Part shown: positions 21,619-36,230 of the stretch, in pieces
Numbering within the stretch: position 1 is the stretch's first letter
Layout: every line of letters starts with the position of its first letter
NCBI RefSeq assembly: GCF_000764305.2
Contig: NW_025930568.1
Location: 62,001-126,000 of the forward strand
Length of the DNA: 64,000 nucleotides
Direction of reading: 5' to 3'
DNA from: Hyalella azteca
Taxonomy: Eukaryota > Arthropoda > Malacostraca > Amphipoda > Hyalellidae
Made by a program: the position numbers and the translations under genes
The notes under the pieces: generated by a model
Seen by the model: only the letters and a program-made list of their open reading frames with translations
Database searches by the model: none
What the model was told of the DNA's origin: nothing

Positions 21619-23199
21619 ATGGAAGATGAACTAATAGAACAGCTTATCGACCACCTTCCTCCTGCCAAATCTTACGGCGAGGCATATAATAAACTTGTAA
21701 AAGCTTTCAGAGAATGCGATGTTGATACGTTGTCGCAGTTTTTGAAAATTGGCCTCAACCCTAATGTCACATTATTCGACGGGCACTCACCATTGACTCT
21801 TCTCATCAGTTCATCGACGTCAAGCAGATGGCAGGACACAGCTAGGCTGCTACTGGAGCACGGGGCTTGTCCTAACAAACGAAACCCAAAGGGGACACCA
21901 GCTTTATCCCTACTTGTAGCCGCTGGCGAGCCCGATCTCGTGTCGCTCATACTTGACAAGGGAGCTGACATCGAGGCAAAAGGTCCAAGTGGTGAAACTG
22001 CTCTCATAACCGCAGTGCATTACAAACAAGTACCATGCTTGAAGCTATTGCTTAAGAGAGGAGCCAAACCGAACGTGAGATCCAACGATGGGAACAGTGC
22101 CATCATGTGGGCAGCTGGTAGAAGTAATGGCATCGGTTCACCTAAATGCTTGACTGCCATTAAGACTCTGTTGGAGTACGGAGCTGATCCTTCTGTTGCT
22201 AATGACAGAGGATACACTCCTTTGATGGCCGCCTCGCTGATCAGAGAGGCTGAAGCCGTGAGAGCACTCACAGGTGCCGGCGCTCAACTAGAATCTAGGG
22301 ACTGTCGTGGAGAAACAGCGCTCTTTAAATCTGTGTATTCGAACTGTCTCGAGTCTGTGAAGATTCTTGTAGATGCTGGAGCTGATGTTAATGCCTGTTG
22401 CAACTTGAAGCGAACTCCTCTTATGGTAGTCAACACATACTCGATTTTAGACACTCTCCTGCAACATGACAGCGACGTGAATGCCAAGGATATTAACGGA
22501 TTTACAGCTCTTCACCACTACGCTGTTGCTAACTTACCTCAGTTTCTTCGATTGCTCATTATTCACGGAGCAAATATCGAGTCAGTGGATGTTCTTGGGA
22601 ACGTACCTCTTCAGGTCGCTGTTAGAGCTCGTTCATGGACTAGCATTGAACTTCTCTTAGCAAAAGGGTCCAGAGCGTCAGCAAAAAGCTCTGCGAATGT
22701 TACTCTGTTCCATGAGATCATTGTTCCTTTTGATTTTTTCCAAACTATGGACATTTTCCCTATGGTTAATACTCCTTCCCTTCTGCACGAAATTCAAAAT
22801 TATTTGGCTCCGAGCTCGGAAGTGACTATAGAATTAGTGACAACACTTATTGCTGAAGGAGGGTTGTGTGACGTGGCCACATGTGATGGCGTGACGCCCT
22901 TGATGCTCGCAGCGCTGTGCCGTGACCTCGAGTTGTGCCGGGTGCTGCTACAAGCTGGTGCTAACCCTTTCTCTGTAGACTCACATGGAAGAAGCGTCTT
23001 AGCGTATGCTTGTAGAGGAGGAGAGTTGTCCATTGTAAGGCTCCTAACTAAGAGAGACTGTCGAGTCAATTGTGTAGACGATGATGGCAACCTGCCAATT
23101 TTGTACGCTGCTCAATTTTCCAACATAGATATAGTTTTATTCCTTATTATTGATTTTGCTTTTTATATGAAATACACCGTATATAAAGAAAAAGTGTAA
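21619..23199 (+). CDS. Ankyrin-repeat protein
   Basis: An uninterrupted frame of 526 codons starts at ATG 21619 (MEDELIEQLIDHLPPAKSYG). About a dozen ankyrin repeats fill residues 35-510, with typical units such as ARLLLEHGACPNKRNPKGTP, ILDKGADIEAKGPSGETALI and LLEYGADPSVANDRGYTPLM. No SOCS box, death domain, kinase or membrane helix is seen, so the partner is unknown. The last repeat (DDDGNLPILYAAQFSNIDIV) breaks off and runs into a hydrophobic, non-ankyrin tail. Just downstream, after a pyrimidine tract and CAG, a frame reading ADKHCQHSSM would supply the missing end of the repeat. The true last exon is therefore uncertain and the stop at 23197 may lie in an intron. Confidence 0.8.
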   Translation: MEDELIEQLIDHLPPAKSYGEAYNKLVKAFRECDVDTLSQFLKIGLNPNVTLFDGHSPLTLLISSSTSSRWQDTARLLLEHGACPNKRNPKGTPALSLLVAAGEPDLVSLILDKGADIEAKGPSGETALITAVHYKQVPCLKLLLKRGAKPNVRSNDGNSAIMWAAGRSNGIGSPKCLTAIKTLLEYGADPSVANDRGYTPLMAASLIREAEAVRALTGAGAQLESRDCRGETALFKSVYSNCLESVKILVDAGADVNACCNLKRTPLMVVNTYSILDTLLQHDSDVNAKDINGFTALHHYAVANLPQFLRLLIIHGANIESVDVLGNVPLQVAVRARSWTSIELLLAKGSRASAKSSANVTLFHEIIVPFDFFQTMDIFPMVNTPSLLHEIQNYLAPSSEVTIELVTTLIAEGGLCDVATCDGVTPLMLAALCRDLELCRVLLQAGANPFSVDSHGRSVLAYACRGGELSIVRLLTKRDCRVNCVDDDGNLPILYAAQFSNIDIVLFLIIDFAFYMKYTVYKEKV

Positions 23200-23229
23200 T
23201 CATTTACTGAATTTTTTTATCCTTGCAGT

Positions 23230-23425
23230 GCTGATAAACATTGCCAGCATTCTTCGATGATAATTTTAATGTTAACACATTTAACGCGCAACTGTCGCAT
23301 CCCACTAGTACGAAAACGCGTTGTCATTAACCCCAATAAAGATCATGAACTTTCATGCCTCAGGACAAAGAAATTAACAGGAAAGAAAACAACCAGTAAA
23401 TTAACATTTCCTCATTGAGAACGTT
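23230..23425 (+). other. Possible continuation exon of the ankyrin gene
   Basis: Following TTTTTTTATCCTTGCAG, one frame stays open for about 60 codons and begins ADKHCQHSSMIILMLTHL, which fits the end of an ankyrin unit (GADxxxQ). No donor upstream gives a consistent phase with an intron of ordinary length, so the exon is only a suggestion. Its 3' part overlaps a decayed hammerhead-type repeat. Confidence 0.3.
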
Positions 23426-23460
23426 ACCGAAGCCAGTTCCATCATCAGTTTTAAACATTT
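23376..23460 (-). mobile_element. Decayed copy of the hammerhead-bearing repeat
   Basis: The sequence AAAGAAAACAACCAGTAAATTAAC ... AACGTTACCGAAGCCAG follows the left arm at 19823-19921 base for base with substitutions. On the minus strand the CTGATGA core is intact, but GAAA is replaced by GGTAA, so self-cleavage is unlikely. Confidence 0.6.
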
Positions 23461-24060
23461 ATAGAATACAGCCTATACAGGTAAAATCAGCAGTGAATAT
23501 CAAAATACACACAAAAGAACTAAAACCTAAGTAACGAGAACACAACAAACGGAACATAATAACATAAAGATTTAAAATTGCATTAGGATAAGAAATATAT
23601 GCGCTATCTAGACAAGGTTTCCGTATGCAACAATTCCAAGTTCCTTAAAACACCAGAAGTGGAAGTACGTATGTTTAGGTTAGCTCGAACGGATCATTTT
23701 TTACTGAAAATCCTCATTTCAAGATTATAAATTAACATACTTGCTTCAATTTGGGAATCTTGAAAATCTATATGTTAATTTAAATGAATTTTCCCTGATA
23801 ATATATGAAGTAAAGCCCTGCTGGCAGACCCTCCCTGATACGAATGGTAAAGTAAGAATGGTAAAGTCTACGGAGTTTGCTCCTGACATTTAAGTACAAA
23901 ATCTGATTTCCGGGTCTGTCGAACTTATAAGTTCGACAGTCCTTATTAGTAAAAAAGTATTTTTAAAAGTATTAGTATTTTACCTGTAGCACAATTATTG
24001 TTATTTGTCGTTTTTTTTAATTATATTTCGATCGGGCGTTAATCCGTTAAATAACGTTAA
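23460..24060. other. AT-rich intergenic DNA
   Basis: No gene is visible. It contains the 24-bp perfect palindrome at 23916-23939. Confidence 0.5.
23916..23939. repeat. Perfect 24-bp palindrome
   Basis: CTGTCGAACTTATAAGTTCGACAG-type sequence, 12 bases followed directly by their reverse complement (key half-site CTGTCGAACTTA). No neighbouring gene explains it as an operator. Confidence 0.9.
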
Positions 24061-24063
24061 TTA

Positions 24064-24335
24064 GGTGAGAAATGTAGGAGCGTCATCGCTTAATTCTAGT
24101 AAAATGCATATAACGATAGAAATTTTTTCATTTGCTTATTTGAGATTAAGGAAATAAGAGAAGAAGATGTAATCTGCTAAGGAAGGTGAAAGTCAACGCG
24201 TTAACTTGCATCTTCCTTAGTAGATTTCGTCTTCTTCTCTTATTTCCTTAATCTCAAATAAGCAAATGAAAAAATTTCTATCGTCATATGCATTTTACTA
24301 GAATTAATCGATGACGCTCCTTAATTTCACCAAAT
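24064..24335. repeat. Near-perfect 270-bp palindrome (fold-back element)
   Basis: The two arms, about 24064-24199 and 24200-24335, are reverse complements with roughly a dozen mismatches and essentially no spacer; the centre is AACGCGTT. Both arms contain GATTAAGGAAATAAGAGAAG and the outer motif GGAGCGTCATCG. It probably represents a fold-back MITE. Confidence 0.88.
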
Positions 24336-24977
24336 AATCGTGCTCCCATGAATCGCCAGGAATTGAAACAAGTTGCAATTGAAGAATTGGATAAAATCAA
24401 ACCGGATACCACTGCAAATCTCATCGAGACTTTTGGAGGTTTTCGAGATGAAAGGACATGGCATTGATAATATATTATTAATGCAACAATGCTAGTATTT
24501 TTCAACTGTACGAATAATTGTGTCTGAAGGTGTTGGGGACTTTATGCATGTTAAAACGTTGTAAAATTGCATATTGTTCTGAAAATGTGAAAATTATTTA
24601 TTGCATATTGCTTAGTTCAATCAAATCTTAGGCTCATACATTCATTAATTTTCAAGCTATTCTAGAAAACATTGAAAAGGAATTGGTGCACGAATAATTT
24701 TATTGCTAACTGTAGGTATGCAGCTAAGAGCTGACTATGGTATGTTGATAATATACACTTGGATTCAAAAAGTTTTCGGAAAATGAACTAATTGTAACAG
24801 TAGTTCCGTCTTTACCCAAATGGTGTAGGGCAGCACCAATAGTTAATTGTGTGTGACCGAAAATAGTATGCGGTTAATTTCTTCAAATTCTTTTAAGGAA
24901 GGTCAATACGGTAAATGGAACGATTTTTCATTAGAAAGTAGTTTGAGAAATTTCGTTAAGGGTAAGGCGGTCGAAGA
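24336..24977. other. AT-rich intergenic DNA
   Basis: Nothing beyond short open frames without family resemblance was seen. Confidence 0.5.
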
Positions 24978-25670
24978 AAATGGTTGAACTATATATACAA
25001 GGCTGCCCATGAACATCTCAGCCTTGCGGATGTCGTGTATTGTTTCGCCTTTGACGTCACCCCAAACAAAATCCATTTTCGTCGGGTGAGTGGATTTTGC
25101 ATCTCTTTGATTGCTCTTGTTCCTCATATTTACACTTTTGATGCATCTCCTTTAAATTTCAAATCGATATAATATGATTAGTTCTTTCACTGTGCGTCCA
25201 TTTTACATCGATTATAAACTGGGAAGTAAACCTGCATCAGACTGAAAAATTGAAACGGTAAATGAAAATCAAAGAGATGCATGAATATTAGCATGAAGAA
25301 ACGTGATATATTAGGGACGCTTCACTTCTAATGACGTTCAGCCTAATGGCCGCCATTAACAACTATTAAATGTCAGTCCATTCAGTTGATCATTTTCTTT
25401 TCCAATGATTCAATTAACCACTTTAAATAAGAGCATTTTGATTCGGGCAATGTTTTAAGCAAGACTAGTTGACAACATGAACACTTCAGAGAATTCGAGG
25501 AGGTAAATTTTTAATAAAGTTAATTAAAAGAAGCCACTCTTTGAATATAGTTCACGAGCAATATTTACATTTTGAGGTAAGTGTGACGTCACAGGCGGAA
25601 GAATACACGACACCCGCAAGTCTGAGATGCGCATGGGTCAACCTTGTATTATTAGTTCAACCATGCTCTG
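24978..25670. mobile_element. TIR element of about 690 bp, non-autonomous
   Basis: The left end (24978-25065) and right end (25585-25668) are inverted copies of about 85 bases. Shared features are ATGGTTGAACTA, TACAAGG, ATCTCAG, GTCGTGTATT and GACGTCAC. The interior encodes no transposase. A further partial terminus in left orientation lies at 25826-25890. Confidence 0.7.
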
Positions 25671-25825
25671 CACCGGTCTATTTCCAACAATGTAACTATG
25701 ATAATTTTGCTTCGTAGAAAATTGTTTGTTTGTTCGAAAATAACTTCATTCGAATAGTGAATCACGCTATCTAATTATAATTTCGAGCAATAAAATTAAC
25801 CAATTATGTGCCGACATATTGTAAA

Positions 25826-25900
25826 CCATGGTTGAACTTTACAAGGTTGACCCACGAGGACATCCGTCTTTCAGTTCAGCTTTCTTGTTACGTCACTGAG
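25826..25900. repeat. Partial terminus of the same TIR family
   Basis: CCATGGTTGAACTTTACAAG, followed by GTTGACCCACGAGGACATC, resembles the ends of the element at 24978-25670. Only one end is recognisable. Confidence 0.5.
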
Positions 25901-28768
25901 ATCGAAAAACGTAAACAATCCGGCCATTCCCACGATGGATTGGTTGACTGGTTTGATCGCATTTCGATGATTAGCCAATGCCCGTGACTTCACTGAAATC
26001 AGTGACCTTACAGACGAACAAGTCTCCTGCGAAGAAAACAACACATCGTTGTCCCTCTCGCCCGCGTTTCGGGCACATGCCACTGAAGCGGCTGAGGGCC
26101 ACTGAGCGGCCCTATACACGAGGCCAGTAGCGTGAAACATGGGATGAACTGTCGGCCTGTACTGTCCCCGTGTACAGGCACCTAGAGCTGGAGACAAAAA
26201 ATTATTACGGGAACTACTGTTTTTTTTTTGGCAATTTTGCTATTGAAGAACGTAAAAGAAGATATATTTATCACTGTATATAGTTTTGAATAATCAAATA
26301 AATTAATAAAGACGAATCTTGCTTGACATAAAGCATTCATAGATCTTTCTTGATATATGATTCAATCATTTATATAAAGGATTATTATTCATAGTGCAGA
26401 CTTCCGGTAAAGATATTTTCGCGGATGATGGTTACACCGATTGTAATCTGATGTTTACGGAAAACGGATATCAATTTTGGTGGAGATTCCGGTTGCTGCT
26501 GTGGGCCTGTCTCTGGGAGCGCAGCCGTGCAGCACCAATTTTGTGCATCAATAAGCCCTGACTCGAACGCCTTGGATATCTCCGGACACCCACCAATCAG
26601 CCGTGAACCACTCGGCTTTGTCTTCTTCCGGCCTCGCATAGAACCTGCCGTGCACCACCTGGCCACCAGGCCGCGGATTGAATCTGACTTCCGGGCATCG
26701 TTAAATTACGTAATTTTACGTTCACCGCATCTGAGGTTAGGTTTCAGATAGCATGGTTCTGTTCCAAAATTTATCGTCCTTCGACAAGTGGCCGTTCGAC
26801 CGAGGGATGGTTCGACCCACGGCCTAGATACGGATGGCATCATGGCTTGAACTTTGAAGTGTTGAAGCCTGAATCCCTGAAAGCTACGTTCGTTATCGTA
26901 ACGTTCCAAAGGCAGGAAATTAAGGAATCATGATGGCCCATTGCATCCATGGCAGTGGTGGTCTTCGGCAGGCTACCTTGTGGCCAATGAAACATGAAAG
27001 GCGGGCCGGGATTCCGGTTACAGCCACCGTGCCACGGTTGAAGACGGATGTAAGTGACTGTGCTCTGTGCTCGGCCGTGCAAATCACAAATAAATATAGT
27101 TAATATTTTAATTATAGAAAGGTGTGTGGAGCAAAAGCTTGAGGCTAGAAGCTCCATATCTAAAGAGTAAAGGGTGCCGGTGCATCAGCGTAAGGTAAGG
27201 GGGGCAGTTGGTCTATGTCTTATTCAGACGGGGATGCCAGCTCTTCTGCGACTGCTTCAGAAAACCTCTCGGAAACAACCAAACTCCAAAGCATTCACAG
27301 GCCAACCCACATTATGGCCACATAGCCAATGCCAATCATTGCCAATTGTTGATAGTCCACTGTGCAGAGAGTGAACGAAGATTTAAAGACCTACGGCGAC
27401 GCATTATCGGCAAAATTTTCGCCTTCACAAGATCTTGCCGACACATTTAGATTAAAATTCTTGCATTTAATATATTTCTCAGTCTTCAGCCAACTATTTA
27501 GAAAAAAAATGCCTAATAGCTCTTAATTAAAAGCCTAATTAAGTAGTGTTCAATATTCAATAGTGTTCTAATTCCAAGCTGTGTCGTATTCCAATTATAG
27601 CTCACGCAGCGATTAGAATTTGAACACAAGAGTGTCGGTATTACAAATTAGTAGAGTTAGAAGCGCGGCCAGAATTAGTCTCACAAAATGCCAAATTTAG
27701 TCACACACAGTGTCGAAATATATGGATTTGGTGGGTTTGCATTCTAAAGGCTTTTAAATAAATATGGCAACATTTTGTGATATTTCATTGTTGCTGGCGC
27801 GTAGTGCGGTGTTTTGAGAGTGACGTAAAGCAAACAACTCGAGTTGAGCGTACTGTGTATTTTTTATAGCCATTCATTTTTTGCTATGACCTTAAAGTGT
27901 TGGAATATACCGCGTTTTCCCTAGGCAGTTTTTCTCATTTTTCACTGAAGAAATTAGGAAAAGGTCATAGTGAAAATTGGCCAGATTCACAGACATTTTT
28001 GTAAACTCACAGGTAGCTTCTGCCCAATTTTCTACTTGGGGTCTTGAGGTTGAAAATGTTGTCAGGAGATGTCAAAATGAGTTAGATCAACCACTCAGAG
28101 AGGCATTTTTGCCTTTTTACTTCCATTTGAACTTTGCATGCTCACAGTATCTTGTAAAGTTGTAAATGTTCACCAGCCCCTTCATCCTTTGTTGTATCTG
28201 CTCCACCTTTCAATATTCTTGGAGGCTACCATCCTGTCATTGTCAAAATTTCTCCACATCACAGCTCTCTGCCAAGTTGATAAGATTTTATATGTGGGCT
28301 GTCATTTCTGAGGGGAGGCAAAAGGGACCTTATGCAGGGAAATTTCCTCTTGCATTTCTGAGACCCCAAAATTAACAGGTTCCTGTCAAAGTACATATGT
28401 TAATATACAAGTTATCACAGTAATCACACCCAATTTCCCCATAATGCTGGCTTGATCCCTACATTTTTAATAACATAAGTTTCTGTCTGGCATTTATGAA
28501 TGAAGCAGTTTTTTTTATATTTTATGATGACCTTTGATGGCTGCCAGGTATCCCATATCAGCAGCTGGACTGTTCTGTGATAATTTTCTTATAAAAATTT
28601 TCAGGTTGATTCTAAAGTAACTACTATAACATCTCATCAATAGACTATCATGATTATATACAGATTTTTTTAACATAGTTTTGTTTTGAGCCAGCCTTAA
28701 CAAGCTGATTTTACCATCTACCCAAAACTATTGATATGCATTAAGAAGCATTTCTGCCAGAACAGAAA
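25900..28768. other. Intergenic DNA upstream of SLC66A2
   Basis: No gene is recognised. GC-richer DNA at 26020-27060 has several short open frames on both strands and a small hairpin near 26155-26180 (GCCTGTAC/GTGTACAGGC). The open frame at 27977-28165 (ending FHLNFACSQYLVKL) has no known match. The last few hundred bases should contain the SLC66A2 promoter. Confidence 0.45.
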
Positions 28769-34712
<5,944 letters not shown>

Positions 34713-36188
34713 CAACCAGCCCCTCAGGCTGTTCTATAGAATCAGCTCTTATTGTTGCTTTAATTTAGATACTAAAATATTTTTTTAATTTTACCCTAAC
34801 TATAGACTAATTTATTATATAATGATTCTCCAAAACAGCGTGTTTGACTTTTATATGTTAACATTTAAAATTGTTTGGATAAATTTCTTGGCATCAACTG
34901 TCTGATGTAAAAAATGATTCTGCTATTTTGTATAGCTTCTTTGTTACAATTTTATACAAGCTGCATAGTTTTTTATAACTCGACTTCCATTCTGATTGTA
35001 ATGTATTTATTTATTAACTATTAATATAATTAAGTAATTTTTGAACAAGGCATTGTACATAAGATGAGATGCTCATCTCAAAGTTCTGTCTCATTGCTGC
35101 CAGAAATGATGTGTGTGTGTGGTCATTGTTGGCAGCATTCTAGAATGTGAAAAATCCAAGAATGGTCTCGATATTGTCTAATTTATTGTATATCTATATA
35201 TTATTTATCTACATATGGTATCTATACTTTGAATTGCCTGGCTTAGCTTCAATGATGTCATACAAACCAGAGAATTTGTACATATTCACTTAAATTTTGG
35301 GACATTATCTTTCTATGTAGATGGTTGAGGTTTTAATTTCATGAGGCGCTAGAGAACTCGCTGTGCTGCTAATTGCTGTGGTTAACAATTGATTCACTCT
35401 GAGAAAGATTTATTAGCAGAAGTATTGTGATCATTGTGCCACCAATGGACATTTTAATTTTGGGAGCAGCGAAACTCGAATGCAGAGAAAGAACTACTAG
35501 TCAGATTTAGAGGATAAGATATTATGCGACATCAGATTTGAATCTTTACTGCAGTACAAAGATTAAAAACCTAATTCAACAGAAGTTCTAACTAGCAAAA
35601 ACGTGTCAGCAAGCAGACGACGTTGCACTCGTATAAAACATTGTGCCTTATAACACCGTAGTCGATAAGTAGAAGCACAATGGCTCGCACAATTGCATCT
35701 CTAGATTACATAGATAACAACTGTTGAATAGTTTTCCCACGTGCAATATGCAGACAAAGTCCATAATTTGCTATAATTGTACTTGTTTATAACAAAATTT
35801 TCACGTTTTGCATACTCATATGTACAAGTATTCTTTACTCACTTATTGCCGACTCCTCTAACAACAACAGATATATTCGAGATAGATGCCACAGATGTGC
35901 ATATAATGGTTGTGCTTATATATATAATATAATATAAAATCATTTGAGCTAATAATTATTCAACCTTCACCCGCAGTTAGAAAAGTACAGGCAATTGTAC
36001 ATCAAAGAACATGTATCATATTCTTGCGCGTGAGACGTCATCACTGAAGCCTGAAAAACTTGAAATAAATATTTAATTATTAGCAATGTAAACATAATAT
36101 TCTTTGTAGCAAATAAGTGTTAACGGTATACTATGTGATGTTAATCAAGTAATCAAGAAAATTATGAAAAATTGCCCAATTAAATACC
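34713..36188. other. Convergent intergenic region and SLC66A2 3' UTR
   Basis: AT-rich DNA between the stop codons of SLC66A2 (plus) and VPS13B (minus). No internal gene is seen. The only clear plus-strand AATAAA is at about 36064, so the SLC66A2 3' UTR could be some 1.35 kb and end within about 130 bases of the VPS13B poly(A) signal. Confidence 0.45.
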
Positions 36189-36194
36189 TTTATT
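36189..36194 (-). promoter_or_regulatory. VPS13B polyadenylation signal
   Basis: AATAAA on the minus strand, 37 bases beyond the stop codon at 36231-36233. It implies a very short 3' UTR. Confidence 0.65.
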
Positions 36195-36230
36195 GCTGAT
36201 AGAACGAAATTGACAAGGCCATAAACTGAT

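Noticed and set aside
23196..23229. A 33-base intron joining the ankyrin exon to the downstream frame
   Set aside because: It is shorter than spliceosomal introns normally are in arthropods, so it was not used in the gene model.
26770..26830. GGTTCGACCC as a Pol III B box of a tRNA or tRNA-derived SINE
   Set aside because: No A box at the expected distance, no cloverleaf and no poly-T terminator were found.
27977..28165. 62-codon frame upstream of SLC66A2 as a 5' exon
   Set aside because: SLC66A2 begins cleanly at 28769 with matching length and phase; this frame has no recognised domain.
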